From: Sabulibacter ruber
Lineage (GTDB): Bacteria > Bacteroidota > Bacteroidia > Cytophagales > Hymenobacteraceae
Assembly: GCF_017355955.1 (NCBI RefSeq)
Contig: NZ_JAFFID010000002.1
Location: 1,037,096-1,101,095 of the forward strand
Direction: 5' to 3'
DNA: 64,000 nucleotides
Part shown: piece after piece, positions 33,800 through 43,422 of the stretch
How the letters are laid out: each line of letters starts with the position of its first letter
Numbering within the stretch: position 1 is the first letter of the stretch
Notes under the pieces: generated by a model
What the model saw: only the letters and a program-made list of their open reading frames with translations
Databases searched by the model: none
Told to the model about the DNA's origin: nothing
Position numbers and translations under genes: made by a program

Positions 33800-34957
33800 T
33801 TAGAACTGCGAGTGCAGGTGCACTTCCACTTTGCGGTACTCCTGGCCTTCGCCGCCAAGCACATCGTTGGAAGTTTCCACTTTGAAGTTGCGTTTGCCGT
33901 GGTATAGCTGGATGTACTTTTTCAGCAACTCGGCGCGCAGCCTGGCCACCTGTTTCTTGCCTTTGTCCGGACCAACATTGTCTGAGTAGCCTTTCACCCA
34001 CAGCGACGCATTGTCGGGTTGTTGGGAAAGGAAGGCGTCAAACGCTGCCGTCTGGCCGATAGAGAGGTACACTTCGTTGAAGCCGTAAGCGAGCGTTACC
34101 TCGGTTGGAGCAGGAGCAGTAGCAGGGGCAACTTCGGTGGGCTGTTGAGCTACCACAGGTGCTTCCTGCATTTTGGCTTGCCCTGTCAGGTAGGCGGTGT
34201 ATAGGCCGTCTGGCGTGCGGGAAATCCACATCTCGTTTTTCCCGAGGCGCTTGTAGGCCGAGGTGAAGGCATTTTCCTTGTTCACCACGTTGCCCACCTT
34301 CGTGGGTTGGCCAGTCGTTTTACCATCCTTGCCCAAAGGCAGGGAGTGGACAAAGGCTTGCTCGCCTGTTCTTTGGGAGAAGTACAGCGAATCATTCACC
34401 ACGTAGGGCGAAAACTCGGCCTCACGGGTGTTCACCGGCACGTCCAGATTGGCGGGTTTAGACCACTTGCCGTTCTCCCATTTGCTCAGGTACAAATCCT
34501 CGTAACCTTTGGTTTTCCGCAGATCGGCTGTGAGCAGGAGCGTGCTTTGGTCCGGCGAGAGGTAAGCTCCCAGGTTGTAGGAATGGTTGGTGAGCTTTGG
34601 AAACGGTTTTTCGCCTGTTTTCTGGAAATCAGCCCCATTCCAGCGGTAGATCGCAATCTTCTCTTTGGTAGGGCTGGTTTTCTGATAGACGTACACTTCA
34701 TCTCCGGCGGCGTTGGCGCCAATAATGCCATTCACGGCTCCGGCGTTCAGCGCGGTTTCTTTTCTGTAAGATTGATCGCTTCTTTTCTCAGAGTAGATCA
34801 ACTGCCCCTCCTGGGTTTTAACGGTGTACAGGACCAGGTCCTGGCCCACCAGGAACACATCGGCTAGTTTCTCGCGGGTTTCTTTGATTGGAGTCTGGGC
34901 ATGGGTTACTGCCGCCGTAGACAGAAGTAAAGCAATGGTGTAAATAGTCTTCTTCAT
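33800..34957 (-). CDS. OmpA-family protein with PD40-like propeller
   Basis: 385 residues from the ATG at 34957 (MKKTIYTIALLLSTAAVTHAQ signal peptide); the ATG nine codons upstream is less likely. The middle (about 40-275) looks like PD40/WD40 strands (SPDQSTLLLTADLRKTKGYEDLYLSKWENGKW; SPYVVNDSLYFSQRTG). The C-terminal OmpA domain (about 285-385) has VKGYSDNVGPDKGKKQVARLRAELLKKY, the peptidoglycan-binding helix region. OmpA/PD40 proteins of this kind sit beside PorP/SprF genes in Bacteroidota. Last gene of a three-gene operon, 20 bases after the PorP stop. Confidence 0.88.
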   Translation of the reverse strand: MKKTIYTIALLLSTAAVTHAQTPIKETREKLADVFLVGQDLVLYTVKTQEGQLIYSEKRSDQSYRKETALNAGAVNGIIGANAAGDEVYVYQKTSPTKEKIAIYRWNGADFQKTGEKPFPKLTNHSYNLGAYLSPDQSTLLLTADLRKTKGYEDLYLSKWENGKWSKPANLDVPVNTREAEFSPYVVNDSLYFSQRTGEQAFVHSLPLGKDGKTTGQPTKVGNVVNKENAFTSAYKRLGKNEMWISRTPDGLYTAYLTGQAKMQEAPVVAQQPTEVAPATAPAPTEVTLAYGFNEVYLSIGQTAAFDAFLSQQPDNASLWVKGYSDNVGPDKGKKQVARLRAELLKKYIQLYHGKRNFKVETSNDVLGGEGQEYRKVEVHLHSQF

Positions 34958-34977
34958 TGATGCTGCGTGCGTACGGG

Positions 34978-35970
34978 TTACCACATAGTTACTTTCTTGC
35001 CCAGTTTAGGGTACTTCACCGAGAACAGGTTGTAGGTCACCATGAACTCGCTGGTGTTTCTGCCCACGTGGCTGGCATCGCCGGTAGGCATCTCCAGCAC
35101 GTACCCCACTCTGAACTGATTCAGGCGGATGCCCGCGTTAAGCGTGTACGCCAGGTTGTGGCGATATCCGCCCCCGGCCCAGATAATGTTCTGGAACACG
35201 GCTTTGGCTTGCACCTCGGTGGTTTCTTTCTGCTTGCTGTCATAGCGGAAGATTCCGTTCGCCACCAGACCTACCTGCTCTGACAAAGCGGTGCGGTAAC
35301 CAGCCTGCGCCACGTGCTGCAGGGCGTAGGTGTTTTCCATGAAATCATCACCGGAGGTAAGGCTTCCCTGGGACACATCCTGCAGGGCATAGCCCAGGTA
35401 GAAGTCCTCGCCGGTGAGCATGGCGCCCAGGTTCACGTCCAGCTTACCCACCCTGTTTTCTCTGCCCAGGTACTCGGCAAACTCCTGGTCACCGGATTGG
35501 TCCAGCACCAGTTTGTTTCCGTTGAAGCGCTGCAGGTCATAGGTCACGGCGGCACCCGCGCGCAGGCTCAGGGTTTCTGATAAGCGGATGCGCGAACCGT
35601 AGCTCAGGTTGAACTGGGTTTGCACGAACGGCCCGAAGGAATCATGCAGCACCGATAATCCCCAGGCGTGCTTGGCACCGGCCTGACGGCTGTAATAGTC
35701 GGTCTCGCGGGTTTTGAGCACGTCTGTTTTCTTCCAGGCTGCGATGTCTGCCTGGTCTAGTTCCACCGAGGCGAACAGGGTGCGCGGTGCGTCTTCAAAG
35801 CCACTCCACTGGTCGCGGTAAAAGGTTTTCACCATAGAGCCTTCATAACCGGTCAGGGCCGGGTTGAAGTACTGCTGGAACAGCGAGAAGTTGGCAATGT
35901 GTTTCCGGCTCTGGGCGGAAACGCCCAGAGCAGAAAGCAGTAAACAAATAGATAGGGTCAACTTTTTCAT
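34978..35970 (-). CDS. PorP/SprF family type IX secretion membrane protein
   Basis: 330 residues, signal peptide MKKLTLSICLLLSALGVSAQ, then an outer-membrane beta-barrel of the PorP/SprF family: HIANFSLFQQYFNPALTGYEG (about 23-43) is the family's conserved opening, followed by the SVLHDSFGPF segment and a C-terminus matching GYVLEMPTGD. PorP-like proteins attach T9SS type B (CHU_C) substrates to the cell surface; each is usually paired with its own large substrate gene, here the HYR protein 5 bases upstream. Middle gene of the operon. Confidence 0.93.
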   Translation of the reverse strand: MKKLTLSICLLLSALGVSAQSRKHIANFSLFQQYFNPALTGYEGSMVKTFYRDQWSGFEDAPRTLFASVELDQADIAAWKKTDVLKTRETDYYSRQAGAKHAWGLSVLHDSFGPFVQTQFNLSYGSRIRLSETLSLRAGAAVTYDLQRFNGNKLVLDQSGDQEFAEYLGRENRVGKLDVNLGAMLTGEDFYLGYALQDVSQGSLTSGDDFMENTYALQHVAQAGYRTALSEQVGLVANGIFRYDSKQKETTEVQAKAVFQNIIWAGGGYRHNLAYTLNAGIRLNQFRVGYVLEMPTGDASHVGRNTSEFMVTYNLFSVKYPKLGKKVTMW

Positions 35971-35975
35971 CTTCG

Positions 35976-38900
35976 TTATTTCTTAAGGATGGTCACGGTA
36001 CCTCTCTTCACATAGTTGATGTCTTTCACGTGGATGATGTACAGGTAAGGTCCTGCCAACACCTCGCCGCGTTGGTTGCGGCCGTCCCAGCCCTGCTCAG
36101 GGTTGGTGGTGTGGAACAAGCGTACCCCGGCGCGGTCAAATACCTGCACCTCCACATTGTTGTAGAATCTTAGCTCTGGTACCGTCCAGTTGTCGTTCAC
36201 GCCGTCGCCGTTAGGAGAAAAGGCATTCACTATCTTAAGATCTACCGTAGCCACGTTGTACCCTTCTTTGGTAAGAGTGAAGGTTTTCTCAAACGTGTTG
36301 TTGTAAGGGTCTACCGTTCTCACTCTGATGGAGAAGGACGTTTTGCCGGACAGGCCTTTGTTTGATTTCAGGTACAGTTGGTTACCGTCAATCTCAAACA
36401 GGGCATTGTCTGTGCTGCCGGCACCCGTTACCAGTTCATACAGGTGCTGGTTTTCCGGTTGGTTGTCAATTGGGTCGTCCTCATCAGTGGTGGTGAAAGA
36501 ACCAATCGCCTGATCTGGCCCTATGCTAGGCTGGAAAGTAGACTTGCTCAGGGTGATGTTGGTAGGAGCCTTGTTTGGCATTACCCGCACGGTCCACTTC
36601 GCCTCCACGTTGTTCACGTTTGATTTGTCTGAAGGTACGCTCAGGATGCCGGTGATCTCGTAATCTCCGTTTTCCAAGCCGTTGTAGGTTCCTTGCTGCC
36701 AGGTTACCGGTACTTGCACGGTGTTGCCGTCAGTGAACGTCACGCCTACGGTGGCAGGCTTGGTTACCTGGGCAAAAGTGGTGCGGATAGGCACCTCCAG
36801 GGTGGCAGGTCTCACCACCGATACCGCGTTTGGTCTTACCGTAACAATTTGCGTAGCGGTAGAGGTGTTGCCGGAGGCATCGGTCACGGTCCAGGTAATG
36901 GTAGTGGTACCTGTTGGGTATTCAGCTGGGGCATCGTTGGTCACCGTTGCTACAGAGCAGTTGTCTGCCGTTGCCGGAGTGCCCAGGTTCACGTTGGAAG
37001 CGGTAGTCTTACCCGGATCCACGTTCACGGTCACCGCTGCCGGCGCCGTAATGGTTGGGTTGATCTTGTCTTCCACGGTCACAACCGCCGGGGCGGTAGA
37101 CACATTGCCGTGTACATCGGTCACGGTGAGGGTCACGTTGTTGGTACCCACATTGGCGCAGTCAAAAGCAGTTCTAGACAGCGTGATGGACTGGATGCCG
37201 CAGTTGTCTGAAGAACCGTTGTCTACGTCTGCCGCAGTAAGAGTGGCAGTACCGCTGGCGTTCAGTTGCACCGTGATGTTCTTGGCAAGCGCTACTGGTT
37301 TTACCTTGTCTTCCACCGTTACCGTGGCAGTGGCGGTAGATACATTGCCGTTCACATCAGTGACGGTGATGGTAACCGTGTTGGCACCTACGTTGGCGCA
37401 GGTAAAGCTTGTCTTATCCAAGGTGACAGAAGCAATGCCGCAGTTGTCGGTAGAGTTGTTGTTTACCTCAGCGGCAGTGATAGCGGCGTTACCTGTGGCG
37501 TCTAACTGAACGGTGATGTTCTTGGCCAAAGCAACCGGCTTCACCTTGTCTTCCACGGTAACCACTGCTGTGGCAGTAGCAGAATTCCCGTTGACATCGG
37601 TTACGGTCAGGGTAACGGTGTTTTCCCCTACGTTGGCGCAATTGAACGATGTCTTGTCTAAGGTAACAGAGGCAATCCCGCAGTTGTCAGAAGAACCATT
37701 GTTTACATCGGTCGGGGCGATGGTAACGGTACCCTGGGCATTCAGCTGAACTGTGATGTTCTTAGCGATAGCCGTAGGATTGATTTTGTCTTCCACAGTT
37801 ACCGTAGCGGTAGCGGTGGATACGTTTCCGTGCACATCGGTTACGGTAAGGGTTATCTGGTTGGCGCCTACGTTTTCGCAGGTGAAGGCTGTTTTGGACA
37901 GGGTAACCGAAGCGATTCCGCAGTTGTCGGTAGAGCCGTTGTTTACCTGGTCAATAGTGATAGTGGCACTGCCGGTAGCGTTTAACTGAACGGTAATGTT
38001 CTTGGCAAGCGCCACTGGTTTCACTTTGTCCTCTACTGTCACCGTGGCGTTGGCGGTATGCGTGTTGCCGCTGTTGTCGGTTACGGTGAGGGTAACGGGA
38101 TTAGGGCCCACGTTACTGCAGTCAAAGGTAGTTTTGGACAAAGCCAGAGACGCGATGCCGCAGTTGTCTGTAGAGCCATTGTTCACTTGGTTAGCGGTGA
38201 TGGAAACAGCACCAGTAGCGTCTAATTGTACTGTGATGTTCTTAGCGATGGCTACCGGATTGGTTTTATCTTCTACGGTTACATCAAAGCTTGCCGTTTC
38301 TGTGTTGCCTGACAGGTCAGAGATGGTGAACGTAGGCGTGGTTTTACCGGTAGCATATGCTTTGGTAAGGGTTCTGGCAACGTATTGCCCCATAGCGGTT
38401 GGGGTACCATAGAGAGCGAGGTCATCCACGTAGAACAGGTATGTTTCATCGGCTGGGTAGAAGTCTATGCTACCCAGTTTTTTGATGCCCGGATCACCTG
38501 ATTGTTGGTTAGAGAATTGCCACGTAGCAACCTCCACCCCGTTGATCAATAGGGTAGCCTGGTCGGTGTCTAAATTCATGGTTTGGGAAACCTCAAACCA
38601 TTGGCCTTGTGGATAGGAAAATGCGTGGGGAGCTCCGGCGTAGAATTCACCGGTTCCATCTTCATAGAAGTAGGCTTCGTGTGCCCACTCAACTCCGGGT
38701 TCCTCGGTATGCTGGATATTATAGTAGCCTCTTTTGCCAACGGGAACATACATCTTAAACTTGAGAGTCCAGGTGCCGGAAGTTTGGTCTCCCATGAAGA
38801 AAAGCTGGTCTTCGTTACGTCCTCCCTCAATTTTAAGGCTCTTTTGCCCGCTGCTGGCTTGGGAGGAGCTTACCTGAGAAGACGATGCGCCTCCAGGCCA

Positions 38901-40460
38901 TGCCGCCCATACGCCATTCTGGCCACTTACATTGCCTACCGTGAACTTCTCAAAGGTCTCAATATAGCCTACTATGCCAGAGTTATCATTCAGCGTCAGT
39001 GTTGGTATGGTTGGTTGCGCATTACAACTAGTGGCATCTGTGTTCACCGTTACGTTGGAAGCCGTTATGGTAGGCTTCTGGGTGTCAGTTACCGTAACGG
39101 TGAAAGTCTTAGAGTCTGTGCTGCAGGAATTAGAAGCTGTTGCCTTTACCGTAGTTACCCCAATGGGGAAGAAGTAAGGAGAAGTAACAGCAGAACCGTT
39201 GATTGTGTAAGCAATGGTTGGATTTGGAGTTCCAATAGCGGTTGCTGCGAAAGGAACGGAAGCTCCGTTTCTTCCTGCTTCTGAAGTGATTACAATGTTG
39301 GCAGGTGCTGTTACAGTAGGAGCGGTGTTAATTGTAACAACTATCTCAGCTCTTGGACTTTCAAATCCTATTACCGGGCTATTAAACGTACTAGTCAAGT
39401 ACCCTAGAGTCTCATATCCGCCCCCGAATTGGCTAGTGCCCTCATGATGGAAATACATACGATTAACCCACGGTGCATACGTAATGGCGGCCATGTCAGA
39501 AAGGTTATTGAACTCGTACAGGACGGATTCAGAACCAGTTCTAATGTTCCTTTTAACAATTTGTTCGTTGCCGTTACTACTCCTATAGATTAGATAATAG
39601 TCATTCCCCACTTGTTCAGACCACCCATATGCCGCCCATGACTCAGGCCCCATGAATTCTGTGATATCGGGTCCCTGAATTGCTGTTACTTGACCAGATG
39701 GAAGCGCTATTTTGTAGAATGTATTATTATAAGCATATTGTAAATGCAAAAGTACATATCCAGGACCTGCTGCTAATATACTTCCTTCTGAGAAGGGGAT
39801 TCCAGTACTCAATGGAATGATTGCCCCTTGTGCGTTTAAAGTATTCTCATCTAATCGCACAATTCCTATAAACGAATTACTACCATCATAGTATTCCGCA
39901 ATAGGTTGTGTAGGATTTGCGTCTCCAACAAAAGACCAAAGTTGTCCTGTTGAAAGGTCTGAGAAAATTGCGTCACGCATAGGTAAGGAAATGCCGCCAG
40001 TTAAATCCAGATTAAACCGGGCAGTATTTTGGTCACCTGTCACATAAACATGGTTATTTGTGACAGCAATGCTTCCTCTGTCATCACCGGTGAGAGAATT
40101 ATGATCAACGGTGTTGCTCACACTCACATTTTCTTGAACAAAATAAGAGGTGTTAATCGCTGGATTTACCTGGATGGATGTTCCGGTGCCAATAGCGGTT
40201 CCTCCCTCTGCAGTGGTATACCAGGTTAAAGATCCACCACTTCTAGGAGAAGCTGTAAGCGTAACTGGGCTACCAGAACACGCATTAACAGGAGTTGTAA
40301 CATTTGGGGCAGGTAAATTGATGATTTGTGCCTGGCTGTTAAAACACAATCCCAAAAGGAGTGCTGGAATAAACCAGAGGTAGGGCATTTTAGCCTTTGC
40401 TCTACTGAAGACTAGATTTTGCCATCGGGGTGAGGATGGCGGTTCGTATAAGTGTTTCAT
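35976..40460 (-). CDS. Giant HYR-repeat surface protein with gliding-motility C-terminal domain
   Basis: 1494 residues. The N-terminus has a hydrophilic 24-residue leader before MPYLWFIPALLLGLCFNSQAQ; start at 40460 or at 40388. An Ig-like segment (about 55-110) with a propeller-like stretch (about 115-370), a concanavalin-like sugar-binding segment (about 495-680) and at least five 80-residue HYR repeats (about 720-1135; TVEDK-x-P-x-A-x-AKNITVQL starts each) precede a cadherin-like module (about 1280-1385) and the CHU_C sorting domain at the end (NAFSPNGDGVNDNW to GTVTILKK). This is a T9SS type B substrate for cell-surface display, secreted and anchored with the help of the downstream PorP/SprF protein. 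Likely adhesin. Confidence 0.93.
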   Translation of the reverse strand: MKHLYEPPSSPRWQNLVFSRAKAKMPYLWFIPALLLGLCFNSQAQIINLPAPNVTTPVNACSGSPVTLTASPRSGGSLTWYTTAEGGTAIGTGTSIQVNPAINTSYFVQENVSVSNTVDHNSLTGDDRGSIAVTNNHVYVTGDQNTARFNLDLTGGISLPMRDAIFSDLSTGQLWSFVGDANPTQPIAEYYDGSNSFIGIVRLDENTLNAQGAIIPLSTGIPFSEGSILAAGPGYVLLHLQYAYNNTFYKIALPSGQVTAIQGPDITEFMGPESWAAYGWSEQVGNDYYLIYRSSNGNEQIVKRNIRTGSESVLYEFNNLSDMAAITYAPWVNRMYFHHEGTSQFGGGYETLGYLTSTFNSPVIGFESPRAEIVVTINTAPTVTAPANIVITSEAGRNGASVPFAATAIGTPNPTIAYTINGSAVTSPYFFPIGVTTVKATASNSCSTDSKTFTVTVTDTQKPTITASNVTVNTDATSCNAQPTIPTLTLNDNSGIVGYIETFEKFTVGNVSGQNGVWAAWPGGASSSQVSSSQASSGQKSLKIEGGRNEDQLFFMGDQTSGTWTLKFKMYVPVGKRGYYNIQHTEEPGVEWAHEAYFYEDGTGEFYAGAPHAFSYPQGQWFEVSQTMNLDTDQATLLINGVEVATWQFSNQQSGDPGIKKLGSIDFYPADETYLFYVDDLALYGTPTAMGQYVARTLTKAYATGKTTPTFTISDLSGNTETASFDVTVEDKTNPVAIAKNITVQLDATGAVSITANQVNNGSTDNCGIASLALSKTTFDCSNVGPNPVTLTVTDNSGNTHTANATVTVEDKVKPVALAKNITVQLNATGSATITIDQVNNGSTDNCGIASVTLSKTAFTCENVGANQITLTVTDVHGNVSTATATVTVEDKINPTAIAKNITVQLNAQGTVTIAPTDVNNGSSDNCGIASVTLDKTSFNCANVGENTVTLTVTDVNGNSATATAVVTVEDKVKPVALAKNITVQLDATGNAAITAAEVNNNSTDNCGIASVTLDKTSFTCANVGANTVTITVTDVNGNVSTATATVTVEDKVKPVALAKNITVQLNASGTATLTAADVDNGSSDNCGIQSITLSRTAFDCANVGTNNVTLTVTDVHGNVSTAPAVVTVEDKINPTITAPAAVTVNVDPGKTTASNVNLGTPATADNCSVATVTNDAPAEYPTGTTTITWTVTDASGNTSTATQIVTVRPNAVSVVRPATLEVPIRTTFAQVTKPATVGVTFTDGNTVQVPVTWQQGTYNGLENGDYEITGILSVPSDKSNVNNVEAKWTVRVMPNKAPTNITLSKSTFQPSIGPDQAIGSFTTTDEDDPIDNQPENQHLYELVTGAGSTDNALFEIDGNQLYLKSNKGLSGKTSFSIRVRTVDPYNNTFEKTFTLTKEGYNVATVDLKIVNAFSPNGDGVNDNWTVPELRFYNNVEVQVFDRAGVRLFHTTNPEQGWDGRNQRGEVLAGPYLYIIHVKDINYVKRGTVTILKK
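37066..38265 (-). repeat. Five tandem 240-bp units (HYR repeats)
   Basis: The TTGTCTTCCAC-type string recurs at about 37066, 37306, 37546, 37786, 38026 and 38266, an exact 240-base period (80 codons). The conserved amino-acid core of each unit contains NCGIxS and VTLTVTD. Units differ at many silent sites. Confidence 0.85.
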
Positions 40461-41747
40461 AATAAAGGGTTAATTGGTTTAGTAGGGTATGAGCGCGCAG
40501 ACTCACCTTTCAGGAGAAGAAAGGTGAGCCTCACAGAGAATGGCTCTCTGGTAGGAGTGTCAGAACCATAAAGGGCCCGTGGTAGGTTGCTCTTGGTTCA
40601 AGAGGCTTGTGTTGCCATGTCTGGTAAAGCCTGATTGAAGCAGTTTTAAGAGGACGTGGCTTTTACTTTCACTCTTTTTATGAAGAGTTAGCGACAAAGA
40701 AATTCATGGGAATGGGATAGTAGAAATTAAACTATAGGATCATTGTTTAAAGTAAGAGTCATGCTTGTTGGGGAGTCTTAACCACCTGCGTTCCTATTTC
40801 GGGTTCCTGTGCTTGTCAGCAGATCTGTCTTGAGAAGCAAAGAGAATGAAATAGAATTTATGATGTATTTGCGTCAGGCGTAACTGTGGGTCATGAAAGC
40901 TGTGTTGTCTATCTGTGGATAGAAGTTGCTATATAAATGAGTGTTTTCCTTAGCTGTTTTGGGGATGTAACAGCAAGTTCTAAAATCCTTTGAATGAAGA
41001 TTTTTTTAGCGTGTGCAAATTTTTAACAATTTTTTGTTGGTGCAAAATTTTGATTAAAATACTTTGAAACTAACTATAGTGCCTTTTTTAAGTGCTAAAA
41101 TTAGAATTTAACTTATAAGTTGGCCTTTGTGATTGCTTGTGATAGTTCAACTTGAAAGGTCTTGAACGTTGATTCACTTGTGCGTAGCTTTCTGGTAACT
41201 TGTTTTGGTTTTCTGTATATACTATAGGTTCTGGTCAATTTAGTTATTTGGTAGTCTGAGCTTGATAAAAATATGATTTTATAAATTTTAATGCTGAGTA
41301 AAGAGCTTTGGTTGAAATAAATATCTTTATTGGAGTACCACTTGATTTATAGGATGGAGTGATAAAGCGAAGTGAGAAAGGTGGAATTGCCTGAATTGTA
41401 CTTTTAGGAATGCTTTCTCTGTGTGAAAACCTGTTCTGGAATAAAAGAAGCAAGGCTTCTGCAGTAAGCTTCGTGCCAGTAGAGCGTTTTTCAGCCTGTT
41501 TAGAGCAAATAACTTAGAAACGCAGGTTCCCTCTTTCCCGGAAAGCGCCCTTTCTATGTGGCAATCTGCTTTGGAGAGCAGGGGGGCAGAACCCAGCGGC
41601 AAACTTTACAAGTGGGTTTCAGGGCTATTTTCTAAAAAGGAGACGAAAACCCGTTTGCAGTCCCTGGAGGTTAGTCGCGTAGAACCTCCCGCAGTGCCAA
41701 TCAGTAAACACAGAAAGATCTAGATCCATCAACCATTAACAAGACTT
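40461..41747. other. 1.29-kb gene-poor, AT-rich region
   Basis: Divergent gap between the HYR gene and the SDR gene. The part 40870-41460 is strongly AT-rich with T-runs such as TTTTTAACAATTTTTTG and presumably holds the promoter of the surface operon, though I see no exact -7/-33 pair. Minus-strand frames at 41244-41602 are open but lack a convincing start or composition. A GTTTTC-type repeat lies at 41613. Confidence 0.45.
41613..41653. repeat. Dispersed palindromic repeat
   Basis: TGGGTTTCAGGGCTATTTTC followed by TAAAAAGGAGACGAAAACCCG; outer arms GGGTTT and AAACCC pair. Confidence 0.5.
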
Positions 41748-42491
41748 ATGAAATTAACTGGAAATACCGTGCTGGTAACCGGGGGAGCCTCCGGGATTGG
41801 CCTGGCCATTGCCGAGCGCTTTTTGAATGCAGGCAGTACCGTCATCATCTGCGGCCGCCGCGCCGATAAGCTGAACGAAGCCAAAGAAAAGCATCCAGCG
41901 CTGCACACCATTGTCTGTGATGTGGCCCAGGAAACCGACCGTATTGCTTTGCTGGAACGGGCTACCGCTGAGTTTCCGCAGTTGAATGTACTGGTGAACA
42001 ACGCCGGGATTCAGCGGCGGGTCAACATCATAGAAGAGCAGGAGCCCTGGAGCCAGACGCAGCAGGAGATTGCCATCAACCTGGAAGCACCCATTCACCT
42101 GTGCAATCTGTTTGTGCCGCATCTTCGGCAGCAAGCCTCGGCGGCCATCATCAACGTAACCTCGGGGCTAGCCTTTACGCCGGCGGTGTTTGCGCCGGTG
42201 TACTGCGCCACCAAAGCGGCGCTGCATTCCTTCACCTTGTCATTGCGGTATCTGTTGAGAAATACCCCCGTGGAAGTAGTGGAGATAGTGCCTCCGGCCG
42301 TGAATACTGATCTGGGTGGGGCCGGTTTGCACACCTTTGGGGCACCGCTGAATGAGTTCGCTGACTCTGTGATGCAACGCATTGACCAGGGTGAGTTGGA
42401 AGTAGGCTTTGGCACCTCAGAGGTTAGGAGAAAAGCCTCCCGCGAAGAGAACGACGCTTTCTTCCAGGAAATGAATTCCCGCTGGGCTTAA
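41748..42491 (+). CDS. SDR-family oxidoreductase (DltE-like)
   Basis: 247 residues, classical short-chain dehydrogenase. NAD(P) motif TGGASGIG (10-17), NNAGIQRR in place of NNAG (about 84-91), catalytic Tyr and Lys in PVYCATKAALHSF (YxxxK near 150-154) after the serine strand INVTSGLAFTP. Sequence character is that of the DltE-like group of Bacteroidota SDRs, whose substrates are mostly unknown. Stand-alone gene; its stop codon overlaps the perfect palindromic repeat that follows. Confidence 0.92.
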   Translation: MKLTGNTVLVTGGASGIGLAIAERFLNAGSTVIICGRRADKLNEAKEKHPALHTIVCDVAQETDRIALLERATAEFPQLNVLVNNAGIQRRVNIIEEQEPWSQTQQEIAINLEAPIHLCNLFVPHLRQQASAAIINVTSGLAFTPAVFAPVYCATKAALHSFTLSLRYLLRNTPVEVVEIVPPAVNTDLGGAGLHTFGAPLNEFADSVMQRIDQGELEVGFGTSEVRRKASREENDAFFQEMNSRWA

Positions 42492-42534
42492 CCTGTTTTG
42501 GGGCTGTTTTCCTGAAAACAGCCCCAAAACAGGT
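42491..42534. repeat. Dispersed palindromic repeat, best copy (perfect 21-bp arms)
   Basis: Arms 42491-42511 and 42514-42534 are exact complements with a CT spacer; the arm starts ACCTGTTTTGGGGCTGTTTT. It begins on the last base of the SDR stop codon and is followed by TTTCTC. It defines the family: G-TTTT-n-GGGCTGTTTTC-n2-GAAAACAGCC-n-AAAAC. Confidence 0.9.
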
Positions 42535-42737
42535 TTTCTCTTCTACCCAGATGGTCTGTGCGGCCATTGGATAGCATCAGCCTCAGATTTTTTAACTGCA
42601 GCCTTCTTCCACAGAAGGGGCTGTAGCATAGGGCTTTGCGCAGCTAAAGAGGAGCAAGATTACCTATTTATCGGTATTTCAGCGGTCAGTCTACATCGTT
42701 ACATTTATTTCTTTTCTCACCCATTTATCCTAACGAT

Positions 42738-43322
42738 ATGCTGAAACAGTTTTACCCAATCAGGTCTCTTGCCCTTGCCGTTTTGGTGGGATTCACGTTC
42801 TCAGCCTGTTCCGACGATGACGATGAGGTATCGCCTGACACCGAAAACAGAATTGAGTACAATGGCGCTTCCTATACCCTTAAATCAGGGGTGGTTATAG
42901 ACTATGGTGTAACCGGCGATGAGGATACTCATTACAACTATGATTTTATGGTTACAGATGGCATCTTGCCAGACACCGAGGAGATTTTTGAGATACCCAA
43001 CGCCAAGATTTCTGTGTACGCTGAGCTTCTGTCTCCGGGCGCAGATGCCTTTGAGGTGGGCACGTTCACGTTCGTGCAAGATGTGAATGCGGCCCAGAAC
43101 CGGGACAAGCATGTCTTTGAGTATGTCGAAGTGGTGGTAGACTCAAACAATGACAATATGCTGGATATGGACGATGACTATCTGGAGGTCACCGGCGGAA
43201 CAATAAAGGTGTCAGGCTCCAACAATGACTACACCGTGGAATATAACCTTACCCTGGATGGCGGTAAAACCGTGAAAGGCAATTATTCCGGTGATTTTAA
43301 CTACATAGATGGCAGAGACTAG
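42738..43322 (+). CDS. Hypothetical acidic lipoprotein
   Basis: 194 residues; lipobox FTFSAC (Cys24) followed by SDDDDEVSPD, an acidic stretch that also resembles a surface-export signal (LES) of Bacteroidota lipoproteins. The mature part is beta-rich and acidic; DSNNDNMLDMDDDYLEV (about 134-150) resembles a calcium-binding Asp/Asn loop. No known enzymatic domain. It stands alone and shares a bidirectional terminator with the two-component genes. Confidence 0.75.
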   Translation: MLKQFYPIRSLALAVLVGFTFSACSDDDDEVSPDTENRIEYNGASYTLKSGVVIDYGVTGDEDTHYNYDFMVTDGILPDTEEIFEIPNAKISVYAELLSPGADAFEVGTFTFVQDVNAAQNRDKHVFEYVEVVVDSNNDNMLDMDDDYLEVTGGTIKVSGSNNDYTVEYNLTLDGGKTVKGNYSGDFNYIDGRD

Positions 43323-43344
43323 GCGTTGGCTGCTAGGTTAATAT

Positions 43345-43382
43345 AAAAGCAGAAGCCGGGTAAATGCCCGGCTTCTGCTTTT
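43345..43382. terminator. Bidirectional terminator
   Basis: AAAAGCAGAAGCCGGG (43345-43360) pairs with its complement at 43367-43382 around TAAATG; T-runs on both sides. It separates the lipoprotein gene (+) from the response regulator gene (-). Confidence 0.88.
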
Positions 43383-43422
43383 TAGGTCATCGGGTTAACG
43401 GCCCATAGCCACCTTTATTCAG

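Noticed and set aside
34602..34640. Apparent copy of the GTTTTCTGAAAAC repeat inside the OmpA-family gene
   Set aside because: Only the CCTGTTTTCTGGAAATCAG part matches; arms do not pair and the protein frame is uninterrupted, so chance similarity is likely.
36721..38412. Set of + strand frames of 78-262 residues with 240-base period; also considered as a CRISPR-like array
   Set aside because: They are antisense to the HYR repeats of the minus-strand adhesin. The period is 240 bases and the units are coding, so it is no CRISPR array.
41244..41602. Minus-strand frames of 69 and 91 residues in the AT-rich gap
   Set aside because: No start context, no signal peptide or domain, and composition like noncoding DNA; one overlaps nothing but shows no coding bias.
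42597..42629. Hairpin CTGCAGCC...GGGGCTGTAG upstream of the acidic lipoprotein gene
   Set aside because: Stem has mismatches and no tail or conserved motif; could be chance.
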